Program-made: the position numbers and the translations under genes
Part shown: positions 1 through 8,909 of the stretch, one piece after another
Layout of the letters: each line of letters starts with the position of its first letter
Numbering within the stretch: the stretch's first letter is position 1
NCBI RefSeq assembly: GCF_052180275.1
Contig: NZ_CP197465.1
Coordinates: 248,001-312,000 of the forward strand
DNA: 64,000 nucleotides
Direction of reading: 5' to 3'
Origin: Kumtagia sp052180275
GTDB taxonomy: Bacteria; Pseudomonadota; Alphaproteobacteria; Rhizobiales; Rhizobiaceae
Notes under the pieces: model-generated
Database searches by the model: none
Seen by the model: the letters and a program-made list of their open reading frames with translations, nothing else
Told to the model about the DNA's origin: nothing

Positions 1-708
1 GGCTTCTCGCCGGAGGCCTATCCGCCCTTCTATTCGCAGGACGCCTCCGGCAACTGGGGCGGCTGGGAAGTCGAGATCATCAACGCCATCTGCGCCGAGG
101 AAAAGCTGGACTGCGTGCTGACGCCGATCCCGTGGGACGGCCTGATCCCGGCGCTGACCGGCAAGAAGATCGATGCGATCATGAACTCCATGTCGATCAC
201 CGACGAACGCAAGAAGACGATCGACTTCTCGGACAAATACTACAACACGCCGACCGCCGTGATCGGCGCCAAGGACGCCAAGTTCGACGCCACGCCGGAA
301 GGCCTGAAGGGCAAGATCGTCGGCGTCCAGGTTTCCACGACCCACGCGGCCTACGCCAAGAAGCACTTCACCGAGGCTGCCGAGATCAAGGAATACCAGA
401 CCCAGGACGAAGCCAACCAGGACCTCGTGGCCGGCCGCATCGACGCCACCCAGGCGGACTCCATCGCGCTTGACGCCTTCCTGAAGACGGACACCGGCAA
501 GGCCTGCTGCGATCTGAAAGGTTATGTCGCGCCCGACGACGAGGTGCTCGGCCCCGGCGTCGGCGCCGGCCTGCGCAAGGACGACGCCGAACTCAAGGGC
601 AAGATCAACGCCGGCATCAAGGCGATCCGCGACAACGGCAAATATGCCGAGATCACCAAGAAGTACTTCGACTTCGACGTCTACGGCGCCGCCGGCCAGG
701 CGAACTGA
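1..708 (+). CDS. Amino-acid ABC transporter periplasmic binding protein (5' partial)
   Basis: This is the solute-binding component of a polar amino-acid (His/Arg/Lys/opine type) ABC importer, which captures substrate in the periplasm for the permeases encoded next. The frame is open from base 1, so the signal peptide and first residues lie outside the window. Visible hallmarks of the SBP_bac_3 family are the stretch IPWDGLIPALTGKKIDAI and the following MNSMSITDERKKTIDFS, then VGVQVSTTHA and a C-terminal NGKYAEITKKYFDFD. About 235 of the usual 260-280 residues are present. The ATPase subunit is not in the window and may lie upstream. The substrate cannot be read from the sequence. Confidence 0.93.
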   Translation, partial: GFSPEAYPPFYSQDASGNWGGWEVEIINAICAEEKLDCVLTPIPWDGLIPALTGKKIDAIMNSMSITDERKKTIDFSDKYYNTPTAVIGAKDAKFDATPEGLKGKIVGVQVSTTHAAYAKKHFTEAAEIKEYQTQDEANQDLVAGRIDATQADSIALDAFLKTDTGKACCDLKGYVAPDDEVLGPGVGAGLRKDDAELKGKINAGIKAIRDNGKYAEITKKYFDFDVYGAAGQAN

Positions 709-818
709 TCTTCGTTTCGATCGGCCACCGCGCCCAAAAGTCGGCGTGGTGGCCGTCTGGTCGCTGACAGGTTTGGACCCGAGAGCGGGAGAGCAAGCTG
801 CACGACGTTCTTGTCACC

Positions 819-1547
819 ATGTTTGGCGCCAGTTCGCTGGAACTGCTGGCGCTGGAGCCGCCCGGTCGGGGCGCCAGCCTCCTCCATGGTTTCATGAATT
901 CCGTCATCGTCGCCTTCGGCGCCTTCGGGCTCGGCCTGCTGATCGGCATATGTGGCGCTTATGGAAAGCTCTATGGCGGGCCGATCACGCGGGACCTGCT
1001 CGCGATTTATACAACACTGGTCCGCGCGCTCCCGGATCTGGTGCTCGTGTTGGTGATCTTCTACGCCGGCACCGACCTGATCAATCAGGCGCTCGCCGTT
1101 GTCGGCTGGGGGCCAATCGACATTGGCGGCATTCCCGCCGGCATCGGCGTTCTGGGCGTGGTGCAGGGCGCCTATTCGACCGAGGTGCTTCGCGGCGCCA
1201 TCCTTGGCATTCCGCAGGGCCAGATCGAGGCGGCGCGCGCCTATGGCATGCCGCCCGCCCTGCTGCTCCGCCGCATCACCATCCCCGCCATGCTGCCCTT
1301 CGCCATTCCGGGGCTTGCAAATCTCTGGCTGATCGCCACCAAGGATACGGCACTGCTGGCGCTGATCGGCGTAAACGAGTTGACCCAGATGGCTCGTAAT
1401 GCCGGTGGTAACACAAAGGCCTATCTCACCTTCTTCACGGCGGCCGGCGCGCTCTATCTCGCGCTGACGCTGGTCTCCAATGTGATCATCGCCCGCATCG
1501 AGCGCCGCGTAAGACGCGGCATGCCCTCCATGGCAGGGGCGCATTGA
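819..1547 (+). CDS. Polar amino-acid ABC transporter permease, HisQ-type
   Basis: This inner-membrane subunit of the importer has about five transmembrane segments. The EAA loop that docks the ATPase is visible as EAARAYGMPPALLLRRITIP, and the length (242 residues) is normal for the HisQ/GlnP family. It lies 110 bases after the binding-protein gene. The ATG at 819 is the first ATG in frame. A purine-rich stretch (gggagagc) sits about 30 bases upstream, so an earlier non-ATG start is possible. It forms a heterodimer with the next permease. Confidence 0.92.
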   Translation: MFGASSLELLALEPPGRGASLLHGFMNSVIVAFGAFGLGLLIGICGAYGKLYGGPITRDLLAIYTTLVRALPDLVLVLVIFYAGTDLINQALAVVGWGPIDIGGIPAGIGVLGVVQGAYSTEVLRGAILGIPQGQIEAARAYGMPPALLLRRITIPAMLPFAIPGLANLWLIATKDTALLALIGVNELTQMARNAGGNTKAYLTFFTAAGALYLALTLVSNVIIARIERRVRRGMPSMAGAH

Positions 1548-1549
1548 CG

Positions 1550-2359
1550 ATGGAGGTGCTGGACATCAACAGGACGAGACTTCAGCGCGCACTCGGCTGG
1601 CTTCAGCCGCATCGCATCGTCCTCATCCTGATCGCACTGGCGATCGTGATCTACTGTATCTTTGCGCTGCGCTGGGACTGGCTGCCGAATTATCTTGGTC
1701 TTGCGGTCCAGGGTATCTGGCGCACGATATGGCTGCTCGTGCTTTCATGCACGTTCGGCCTCGCACTCGCCATACCGCTGGGCTTGGTCCAGGTTACCGG
1801 CCCGAAAATTCTGAGCGTGCCGGCGCTGGTGTTCTGCACCATCATCCGCGGCACGCCGCTGCTGCTGCAGCTCTGGCTTTTGTATTTTGGATTGGGATCG
1901 CTATTCCCGCAATTTCCGTGGATACGGGACTCGTTCCTGTGGCCGATCCTGCGGCAGGCATGGCCATACGGCCTGCTCGCGCTCACGCTCTCCTTCGCCG
2001 CCTATGAGGGCGAGGTGATGCGCGGCGCCTTTGCCGGCGTGCCGCGTGGCCAGCTTGAGGCCGGCCGGGCTTTCGGCATGTCGCGATTCACGATCTTCCG
2101 GCGCGTCTGGCTGCCTCAGGGCTTGTTCCGTGCGCTACCGACGCTGACCGGCGAAACCGTCCTGCAGCTCAAGGCGACGCCGCTGGTGGCGACCATCACC
2201 ATGATGGACATCTATGGCGTCGCCTCGCGCGTCCGGCAGGAGACTTACATCATCTACGAGCCGCTGCTGCTGCTGTCGTTGGTCTATATCACGATCACCG
2301 GCATCCTCATCTTCATCCTTCGGAAACTGGAGGCACGTATCCCGGTGCGGCTCGGATGA
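1550..2359 (+). CDS. Polar amino-acid ABC transporter permease, HisM-type
   Basis: This is the second membrane subunit of the same importer (269 residues). The EAA motif reads EAGRAFGMSRFTIFRRVWLP. Strong N-terminal hydrophobic segments and the GTPLLLQLWLLYFGL core are typical of HisM-like permeases. The ATG at 1550 starts two bases after the HisQ-like stop. An in-frame TTG at 1544 would overlap that stop by four bases instead, and both fit translational coupling. The gene ends by overlapping the dehydrogenase start (ATGA). Confidence 0.92.
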   Translation: MEVLDINRTRLQRALGWLQPHRIVLILIALAIVIYCIFALRWDWLPNYLGLAVQGIWRTIWLLVLSCTFGLALAIPLGLVQVTGPKILSVPALVFCTIIRGTPLLLQLWLLYFGLGSLFPQFPWIRDSFLWPILRQAWPYGLLALTLSFAAYEGEVMRGAFAGVPRGQLEAGRAFGMSRFTIFRRVWLPQGLFRALPTLTGETVLQLKATPLVATITMMDIYGVASRVRQETYIIYEPLLLLSLVYITITGILIFILRKLEARIPVRLG

Positions 2360-3354
2360 GTTCGGAAGAAATGATTACCCTGCGGTTGGAGGAAGCGCTG
2401 GCATTGTGCGAGGCGGCGGCGGTGCGGGCCGGCGCCAACCTCGATCTGGCACGCTCGATCGCGCAAGCGGCAGTGCGCGCCGAGGCGGAGGGCCAGGCCG
2501 CATTGGGCCTGACGCATTTCATCGACTATCTCGGCTCGCTGCGGGCCGGGCGCATCGACGGATCGGCGGTGCCGGTCATCACGCGCCCGGCGCCGGCGAT
2601 CATCCTGTCCGATGCCCGTAAGGGCGCGGCGCATCCGGGCTTCGACAGCGCCTTCGACGATCTTGTCGCCACGGCGAAAAGTTTCGGGCTGGCGCTGTTC
2701 GTACAGCGCAATGCCTATACCTGCGGCACGCTCGGCCACTTCGCGGTGCGGCTGGCGGAGGCCGGCCTGATCGGTCTGGCAGCCACAAACGGTCCGGCGC
2801 TGCTTGCCGGCTCGGGATCGACAAGGCCCGTCTATTGCACCAATCCGCTGGCCTTTGCCGCGCCTATCGCGGGTGGGCCGCCACTGCTCATCGACCAGTC
2901 CTCCAGCGCCACGGCTTTCGTCAATGTCCGCCAGGCGGCGCGCAACGGCCGTCCCATTCCGGCCGGCTGGGCGCTGGATGCCGACGGCCTGCCGACCACC
3001 GATCCGGAGAAGGCGATGGCCGGGGCGTTGCTCGCCTTCGGCGGCGCGCGTGGCGCCAACATCGCGCTGATGGTGGAAGTGCTGGCTGCCGGCGTGTCGG
3101 GAGCGAACTGGTCGCTCGATGCGGCCTCCATTTCGGAAGGCAGCGAAAATCCCGGCAGCGGCCTGTTCGTGCTGGCTCTTGCACCTGCCCTGCTCGATCC
3201 CGAATTCGGCGCTCGCATGAGCGCGCAGCTTGCCCGGCTCTCGGATAACTACGGGGTGCACATACCGGGTCCCGCAAAGGCCAGGGCGCGCGACGCCGCC
3301 GAAGCCAACGGCGTCACGGTATCGAAGGCGATCTACGATCGGATTGCCAGCTAG
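2356..3354 (+). CDS. Ldh-family NAD(P)-dependent oxidoreductase (malate/lactate/imino-acid reductase type)
   Basis: A 332-residue member of the Ldh_2 (YlbC/DpkA) family, whose members reduce 2-oxo acids or cyclic imines such as delta-1-piperideine- or pyrroline-2-carboxylate. Family features are the early repeated alanine-rich helices, ALGLTHFIDYLGSLRAG, the active-site region around CGTLGHFAVRLAEAGLIG, and TNPLAFAAP followed by LLIDQSSSATAFVN. It overlaps the permease stop by four bases, so it is cotranscribed with the importer. Inference: the imported substrate is an amino acid whose imine or keto form this enzyme reduces. The exact substrate is unknown. Confidence 0.88.
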   Translation: MSSEEMITLRLEEALALCEAAAVRAGANLDLARSIAQAAVRAEAEGQAALGLTHFIDYLGSLRAGRIDGSAVPVITRPAPAIILSDARKGAAHPGFDSAFDDLVATAKSFGLALFVQRNAYTCGTLGHFAVRLAEAGLIGLAATNGPALLAGSGSTRPVYCTNPLAFAAPIAGGPPLLIDQSSSATAFVNVRQAARNGRPIPAGWALDADGLPTTDPEKAMAGALLAFGGARGANIALMVEVLAAGVSGANWSLDAASISEGSENPGSGLFVLALAPALLDPEFGARMSAQLARLSDNYGVHIPGPAKARARDAAEANGVTVSKAIYDRIAS

Positions 3355-3412
3355 GCGTGTCCCCATGCGGCATCGGCATGGTATCGTCGTTCCGGTACCT
3401 GATGGAGCGTCC

Positions 3413-4003
3413 ATGATCACGAAGTTCGTCCTGCTTCTTCCGCTTCTTCTGGCGGATGTCTCGCAGGGGCTCGCCGATCCACTTTCCGACCTGCTCGCCA
3501 AGGGCAACGGTTCGGCCTGTTTCGAGCGGGTCTACGACGAGGCGCATCTCGCGAAGAATCCCAGGCAGCTGACACGCTCCGCGCTTCTGTCGCTGAAGGC
3601 GTTTCCGGAGAGTGATGGCGCGGTCGTCCGTATCCGTTTCCAACGCCGCGACGGCGTGCTGTACATCGTCGGCGGCTGCGAATGGACGGCCAAGGCCAAC
3701 CTCGACATCGAGGGCCGGAAACTGATCGATGCATTCAAGGGGCCGAGCGGCCTCGACTGTCACGCCATGACAAGCGCCGACGGCAATTCCGCCGAAGAGG
3801 GCGGCGACTTCCCCGTCGACCTTCGCGACGGCGCTGCGATGACGGTCTATATGCCAGAGAGCCTCGCGGCTTGGCGTTCGATCGCCCGTTCCGGGCCGGC
3901 GGACTGGATCGATTTCGGCAAGGACGACAATGCGTTCCGGGTCAATCGAACCGATACCGGCTCATGCGCGGAACTGGCCGACAAGCTGCCATGGTGGGAA
4001 TGA
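3413..4003 (+). CDS. Small secreted protein of unknown function
   Basis: A 196-residue protein with a clear signal peptide: MITKFVLLLPLLLADVSQG followed by LADPLSD. The open frame extends upstream, but only the ATG at 3413 puts the signal peptide at the N terminus. Three or four cysteines (CFERVY, GGCEW, LDCHA, SCAEL) suggest disulfides in the periplasm. I do not recognise a domain. It follows the dehydrogenase by 58 bases on the same strand but may have its own promoter. Confidence 0.72.
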   Translation: MITKFVLLLPLLLADVSQGLADPLSDLLAKGNGSACFERVYDEAHLAKNPRQLTRSALLSLKAFPESDGAVVRIRFQRRDGVLYIVGGCEWTAKANLDIEGRKLIDAFKGPSGLDCHAMTSADGNSAEEGGDFPVDLRDGAAMTVYMPESLAAWRSIARSGPADWIDFGKDDNAFRVNRTDTGSCAELADKLPWWE

Positions 4004-4103
4004 TAACCCCACCGCTGTTATCAACTTATTGTCAAATGGTGTGAATTGACGAACGGTGTCGGCACTCGTCTTTTGCGGCAAAGCAACCGGAGACGATTCC
4101 TCG

Positions 4104-4556
4104 ATGTCGGACGCCACCCATTCGCCCACTCGCAGCCTGCTGGTCCCGCCGCTCGGCTGGATTTATGCGACCCTGCATGAGAGGGTCGAAACGCTGCTGC
4201 GTGTCGTCGCCGGGCTGGCATTGGTGACGCATGGCGCGCCGAAGATCATGAATCCGTTCGGCGCGGCGGAAATGGTCGAGAAACTGGGTTTCTATCCCGG
4301 CGTCTTCTGGTCGCCCCTCCTTTCGGCCACCGAGTTCTTCGGCGGCATTTTTATCGCGCTCGGGTTTTTGACGCGGCCCGCTGCTCTTGCCGCGGCCATC
4401 GTGCTGCTCGTCACGGTCTGGTTCCACTGGATCACACTGGGTCAGGGCTATTCAGGTGCGGAAAAGTCGATCCTGTGGGCGGCAATCTTTATCTTTTTCG
4501 CGGTGCGGGGAGCGAAACGTCATTCGGTCGACGCCAGGCTTGGCCGCGAGTTCTGA
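4104..4556 (+). CDS. DoxX family membrane protein
   Basis: A 150-residue inner-membrane protein of the DoxX/DoxD superfamily. It has four hydrophobic segments and the family pattern LRVVAGLALVTHGAPK near the N terminus, then EFFGGIFIALGFLTRPAALAAA. The ATG at 4104 has an AGACG/GGAG-type ribosome site about ten bases upstream. A GTG at 4056 would add 16 non-conserved residues. DoxX proteins are linked to redox and detoxification processes, but this member's role is not evident from its neighbours. Confidence 0.86.
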   Translation: MSDATHSPTRSLLVPPLGWIYATLHERVETLLRVVAGLALVTHGAPKIMNPFGAAEMVEKLGFYPGVFWSPLLSATEFFGGIFIALGFLTRPAALAAAIVLLVTVWFHWITLGQGYSGAEKSILWAAIFIFFAVRGAKRHSVDARLGREF

Positions 4557-4601
4557 CGGTCCAGCCGCCCGGCCGCGCCCTGCCTGAGCGGGCGTGACCG
4601 T

Positions 4602-5669
4602 TCAGGTCGGGGCCACCGCAAGCCGCCTTGCCGCCGTTTCCGCAATCGCATCCGGCAAGGACAGATCCCATTGCGCCGCGCAATAGGCACGGAAGTCGAA
4701 GCAGGGAAGGCCGGGGCAAACCTCGAACTCGATCAGATGCACCGTGTCGTCCTGCTCTACGCGGAAATCCATCGAGAAGACGTCCTTGAGGCCAAGCCCC
4801 GGCATGAGGGCGTCGGCGATCTCGCGGATGCGACGGTCGGACTCGGGCTGGCTTGCCGCGACGGGGACGAGTTCCGGCTCCGCGTAGCCGCCCTCCGCCT
4901 TGGCGGCCAATCCCGTGTCGCCATAGAGCGCCATGGAATCAGCCATGGTCTGGAAATCGCCGCCGGAATCGACGAAGAATACGCCGAGCGCCTCGGTCCC
5001 CGCATTCGGATCGACGGCGAGAAAACTTGCGCGGACGTTGCGCCCGGCCACATAGGGCTGAACGACGATGTCGTCGCGATAGGCCGCGAAGACGCGGCGG
5101 CTGATCACCAGCGCATCGTCCGCATCCTCGCAGCGGGAATCCGGCCAGATGCCGATTTTTGCTCCAAGCCGGTTGGGTTTTGCGAAATAGCCGGTTGCCG
5201 ATTCCGGCGACGCGACCAGCCATTCGCCATCGCGCGCAAGCCCCGCCGGCGGTACGGGCAACCCGAGCGCCGAAAGTACGGCGCCTGAGCGGAATTTGTC
5301 CTGGCAGAGTGCAAACAGCGAATCTTCGGCGCCGATCGTCCGCAGCCCGCCAAGCCGCGCCAAGGCTGGCGCCGCGCCGCCGCGGAAATAGGCGATGCCG
5401 TCCGTTAGCGTCCAGACCAGCGTCGCCCCCGGATCGGCACTGGCAAGCACCGGGCCGGCCTCGTCGAGGGCTGTTGGAACGAAGCGTATGCTGCGTCGGC
5501 CACAGGCCTCCGTGATCGCCTCGAATTCGAGCGCCAGATCGGTGCTCTGCGCGAGATAGGACGAAATCTCCAGCGCGTGACGTTCCGAAAAACCTTGCGC
5601 GGCCAGCCGGTTGCGGCAGGCATCCTCCGGTTCGTAGACAAGCACGAGCTGCGGCTGCGGCATCGACAA
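4602..5669 (-). CDS. ATP-grasp domain protein (D-Ala-D-Ala ligase-like fold)
   Basis: A 355-residue protein with an ATP-grasp architecture. The central nucleotide-binding region starts around residue 120 (LCQDKFRSGAVLSALGLPVP, then FAKPNRLGAKIGI). The metal/ATP site near residue 320 reads HLIEFEVCPGLPCFDF, analogous to the Ddl pattern of an acidic residue before a Pro-Gly loop. ATP-grasp enzymes form carboxylate-amine or carboxylate-thiol bonds through acyl phosphates. The substrate is unknown. It starts six bases after the MBL-fold gene stop and is the last gene of the operon running from 8776 down. Confidence 0.8.
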   Translation of the reverse strand: MSMPQPQLVLVYEPEDACRNRLAAQGFSERHALEISSYLAQSTDLALEFEAITEACGRRSIRFVPTALDEAGPVLASADPGATLVWTLTDGIAYFRGGAAPALARLGGLRTIGAEDSLFALCQDKFRSGAVLSALGLPVPPAGLARDGEWLVASPESATGYFAKPNRLGAKIGIWPDSRCEDADDALVISRRVFAAYRDDIVVQPYVAGRNVRASFLAVDPNAGTEALGVFFVDSGGDFQTMADSMALYGDTGLAAKAEGGYAEPELVPVAASQPESDRRIREIADALMPGLGLKDVFSMDFRVEQDDTVHLIEFEVCPGLPCFDFRAYCAAQWDLSLPDAIAETAARRLAVAPT

Positions 5670-5675
5670 AGTCCC

Positions 5676-6449
5676 TTAGGCGCCGACCCGCCGGCGATAT
5701 CGCTCAATCCGATCAAGAAAGGCGGCGCGCGGCAGGATGGCACCATGGCCGGGACAGGCTCGCGCGAAATCGACCTCCGCCAACCGTTCATGCGACATCA
5801 GCAGTGCCTGCCCGTCGGCGCCGGGAATGTCGTCCCAGATATGGCCGTCATGAACCGTGTCGGCGCAGAACAGCAGGCCGGAATCCGAGTCGAGCAGCGA
5901 TAGCGAACCGGGAGAATGTCCGGGCGTGTGAATGGCTACCAGCCGCCGGCCGCCAAGATCGACGATGTCTCCGTCATCGAGGAAGATGTCGACCGGACAG
6001 GGCTGCTGGCGGATCGAAATCGGCTCGATGATACCGTTGCCGGCCAGAACCGGACGATCGGCGAGATAAGGCAGAGCCTGGGTCGAGACCGGGTCGGGAT
6101 CGGCAAAAATCGCGGCTTCGGCATGATGAGCGTAACACCGCTTCGCAAGATGCAGCAAGCCGATATGGTCGAAGTGGCTGTGCGTTGCGATGGCGACAAG
6201 CGGCTTTTCCGCATCGCGCCGGATGGCGCCGAGATCGGTGCAAAATCCCCACCCGCCATCGATCAGGCAGTCGGCGTCGCTTCCTTGTAGCAGGTAGAAG
6301 AAAGATCGCTCCGTCTCCGAAACGATGTCTTCCGTCAACCGCAGAACGCCCGGCTCGATTTCGATGGCCAAGAGATCGCCCGTGCCGACGAGGTCTTCCC
6401 AGCGGCGACACGATCGGGCGCCATACGGTGACGAGCTAATAGCTGCCAA
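5676..6449 (-). CDS. MBL-fold metallo-hydrolase
   Basis: A zinc hydrolase of the metallo-beta-lactamase superfamily, with the complete ligand set visible from the TTG at 6449: H90-x-H92-x-D94-H95 (THSHFDHIG), H178 (HTPGHSPG), D197 (FCADT) and H235 (CPGHG). The superfamily includes lactonases, glyoxalase II and thioesterases. The TTG start overlaps the dgoA stop by 14 bases. There is no in-frame ATG before the domain, and a later TTG near residue 27 is an alternative. Inference: with an aldose dehydrogenase, dgoK and dgoA in the same operon, it could open the aldonolactone. Confidence 0.85.
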   Translation of the reverse strand: MAAISSSPYGARSCRRWEDLVGTGDLLAIEIEPGVLRLTEDIVSETERSFFYLLQGSDADCLIDGGWGFCTDLGAIRRDAEKPLVAIATHSHFDHIGLLHLAKRCYAHHAEAAIFADPDPVSTQALPYLADRPVLAGNGIIEPISIRQQPCPVDIFLDDGDIVDLGGRRLVAIHTPGHSPGSLSLLDSDSGLLFCADTVHDGHIWDDIPGADGQALLMSHERLAEVDFARACPGHGAILPRAAFLDRIERYRRRVGA

Positions 6450-7068
6450 AAACCGCGTCCCAGGCCTTCACCGCCTTTGCTGCGCGTTCGCCGACTTCGG
6501 CCGCGCTCATGCCGGGCTTGTAGAGGCTGGAGCCGAGGCCGAAGGTACGCACACCGACCTTGGCATAAGCGGCGAAATCCGCGTCCGACACGCCGCCGAC
6601 CACGCCAACCGTCGCATCAGCAGGCAGAACGGCCTTGATGGCGGCGATGCCGCCCGGCCCGAGCACGCCGGCCGGGAAGAATTTGAGGGCGGAAGCACCA
6701 AGCTTGAGCGCCAGAAACGCTTCGGTCGGCGTGAAGACGCCGGGCATCGTCACCAGCCCATGCCTGCCGGCCTGGCGCATGACGTCGGTATCGATGTTGG
6801 GACTGACAAGCAGGCGTCCACCGACGCCATGCAAGCTGTCGACATCCTTGACCGTCAGCACGGTGCCTGCGCCGATCAGTGCGGTGGCGGGAAGATCGCG
6901 GACCAGCGTCTCGATCGATCGGAACGGATCCGGCGAATTGAGCGGGACCTCGATCGCCTCGATCCCCGCTTCGTACACGGCGGCTCCGACCTCGGCGGCT
7001 TCGTCGGCGCGCAGTCCGCGCAGAATCGCGACCAGGTTGCGCCGCAAGGCTGGAAACGTCTGACTCAT
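6436..7068 (-). CDS. dgoA: 2-dehydro-3-deoxy-6-phosphogalactonate aldolase
   Basis: A class I aldolase that splits 2-keto-3-deoxy-6-phosphogalactonate into pyruvate and glyceraldehyde 3-phosphate in the De Ley-Doudoroff pathway. It has 210 residues, the normal length for the KDPG/KDPGal aldolase family. The substrate arginine and glutamate lie in VAILRGLR and IEAIEVPLN, and the Schiff-base lysine is K129 in ALKFFPAG. The ATG at 7068 overlaps the dgoK stop (ATGA), so translation is coupled. KDPG aldolase (Eda) is the main alternative, but the adjacent dgoK favours the galactonate version. Confidence 0.92.
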   Translation of the reverse strand: MSQTFPALRRNLVAILRGLRADEAAEVGAAVYEAGIEAIEVPLNSPDPFRSIETLVRDLPATALIGAGTVLTVKDVDSLHGVGGRLLVSPNIDTDVMRQAGRHGLVTMPGVFTPTEAFLALKLGASALKFFPAGVLGPGGIAAIKAVLPADATVGVVGGVSDADFAAYAKVGVRTFGLGSSLYKPGMSAAEVGERAAKAVKAWDAVFGSY

Positions 7069-8012
7069 CCGGCGTTCTCGATGTTCATCATTCCGAAATA
7101 CCGGGCGGTGTCGGCAAGGCCGGCGCGCACCGCCTCGTCGGCGTCGACCGTGGCAACAGTGAAGCCGGCAAGGCGGAGTGCTGTCTGGTAGAGTTCCTGC
7201 ATGCCACCCGACGCGATGAGGACGACTGCGCCGCCCTCCTGCGCAAAACGGTTCTTCGCCGCCGCTATCTCTGAACCGATCAGCAGGCCGGACAAGGCCG
7301 CCGCCGCGTCGGCAGGCTGGAGACCGTGCAGAAGCGTCGCAGCGCGGATGCGGAAGAGTGATGTCTCGACTGCAACCGGATCGGCAAGCGCATTGCCGCA
7401 CCAATCGAGGAAAGCCGGGCTGTCGGCAGATACCTTGGTCTCCGAACCGATCGAGTGGCTGAGGATCGATCGAGCCGACAAAACGGAAAACAGTTCGCCG
7501 GTCATGAAGGTCTGGAAAGCGGTCACCGTTCCATCGACCAGTCCGACCCATTTGGAGTGGGTTCCGGGCATGCAGACGAGGTGGCGGCCGGGACCGAGGC
7601 GGGTTGCCGCACCGGCAAGCTGCGTTTCCTCGCCGCGCATGACGTCCGGCGAGGCTGGGTCGCGTTGCGCCAGACCCGGCACGATGCGGATGTCGCGCTT
7701 CGTCCATGGCACGCTGACAGCCGCACCGAATATCTCGGCGAGCGAAACCGGCACAGTGGCGTAGGGCGCCTCGACCCAGCCCTGCCGCGAACCGGCCATG
7801 CCGCAGATGATGACCGGCAAGGCCGCCGATGCGCCCATCTCGGTCAGCTGCCTTTCGAGGATCTCCGCGAAGCGATCCGGCTGGGCCGAGAACAGGCCCT
7901 CGTCGCTGCGCCGCTCGGCGACGACATTGCCGGCATCGTCGAGGAGCCAGACCCGCAGGCGCGTCGTGCCCCAGTCGGCGGCAGCGACCGCCGGCTGGCC
8001 AGCAGCGCTCAC
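7065..8012 (-). CDS. dgoK: 2-dehydro-3-deoxygalactonokinase
   Basis: Phosphorylates 2-keto-3-deoxygalactonate at C6 to supply the aldolase encoded next. The 315-residue protein starts at a GTG at 8012, overlapping the SDR stop by four bases. The long upstream extension of the same frame is antisense-like and inside the SDR gene. The phosphate-binding N terminus AADWGTTRLRVWLLD, the CGMAGSRQGW segment and the CMPGTHSKWV loop are typical of the DgoK family of the ASKHA fold. It lies in a five-gene operon. Confidence 0.93.
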   Translation of the reverse strand: MSAAGQPAVAAADWGTTRLRVWLLDDAGNVVAERRSDEGLFSAQPDRFAEILERQLTEMGASAALPVIICGMAGSRQGWVEAPYATVPVSLAEIFGAAVSVPWTKRDIRIVPGLAQRDPASPDVMRGEETQLAGAATRLGPGRHLVCMPGTHSKWVGLVDGTVTAFQTFMTGELFSVLSARSILSHSIGSETKVSADSPAFLDWCGNALADPVAVETSLFRIRAATLLHGLQPADAAAALSGLLIGSEIAAAKNRFAQEGGAVVLIASGGMQELYQTALRLAGFTVATVDADEAVRAGLADTARYFGMMNIENAG

Positions 8013-8776
8013 AGAAAGCCTCCGTCGACGATCATGGTCTGCGCCGTCAGCATGCGCGACGTGTCCGAGGCAAGGAACAGGCAAGGACCGACCATGTCTT
8101 CCGGCTTCATCACCTCGCGGATGCACTGGCGTGCGACATGCGCATTTAACGCTTCCTCGGTCACCCAAAGGTCGCGCTGCCGCTCGGTGATGACCCAGCC
8201 CGGCGCCACCGCGTTGACGCGAATGTTCCATGGACCGAGCTTGCCGGCGAGACCCTTGGTCAGGCCGATGATTCCGGCCTTGGCCGCCGTGTAGGACGGC
8301 ATGTCGGGATGGTTGATCAGGAAGGAGGTCGAGGTGAAGTTGATGATCGAACCGCGCCCCGCCGCCCGCATTCCCGGCGCTACCGCCTGGGCGGTGAAGA
8401 AATGCGGACGAAGGTTGATCGCCTGGTTGGTGTCCCAATAGTCGACTGTTACATCGGCGATGTCGTGCCGGTCGTCGAAGGCTGCGTTGTTGACCAGCAC
8501 GGTCGCCGCGCCATGCGCCGCTTCGGCCTGGCGCACCGCGCCACGCAGCGCCTCGATGTCGCGAAGATCGCAGCGAATGAACAAAGGCTTCGAACTGTAC
8601 GTACCGCCGATCCGGTCGCGCAAGGCCTCACTCGGCCCTTCCGCTATGTCAAGAAAGGCAACCCGCGCCCCCTGCGCGACAAAACCCTCGGTGAGCGCGG
8701 CGCCGATGCCGGATCCGCCGCCGGTGATCAGCACGGCCGCTTCCTCGATATCGGCGTATCTGGCCGGATGCGACAT
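8009..8776 (-). CDS. SDR family sugar dehydrogenase (probable aldose 1-dehydrogenase)
   Basis: A classical short-chain dehydrogenase of 255 residues. The cofactor motif TGGGSGIG is at 18-25, NNAA at 96-99, catalytic Ser near 149, Tyr162 and Lys166 (SYTAAKAG). It is the first gene of the operon that continues with dgoK and dgoA. Established pathway logic makes it the likely NAD(P)-dependent oxidation of galactose, arabinose or fucose to the lactone. The C terminus MIVDGGFL is standard. No galactonate dehydratase gene is present beside it. The 133-base gap upstream, next to the GGDEF-EAL gene stop, must hold the operon promoter. Confidence 0.87.
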   Translation of the reverse strand: MSHPARYADIEEAAVLITGGGSGIGAALTEGFVAQGARVAFLDIAEGPSEALRDRIGGTYSSKPLFIRCDLRDIEALRGAVRQAEAAHGAATVLVNNAAFDDRHDIADVTVDYWDTNQAINLRPHFFTAQAVAPGMRAAGRGSIINFTSTSFLINHPDMPSYTAAKAGIIGLTKGLAGKLGPWNIRVNAVAPGWVITERQRDLWVTEEALNAHVARQCIREVMKPEDMVGPCLFLASDTSRMLTAQTMIVDGGFL

Positions 8777-8909
8777 GGAGAAAACTCTTCAGGCTGGAAA
8801 AATGCAGGCCAATCAATAGACCGCGCAGGCCCGCGGTGCGATAGAAATCTTCCGGAATCCCTGTCGTTTTTCCATTCTGGAGCTGGTCGTATGCGGCCAG
8901 GAAAACGGT

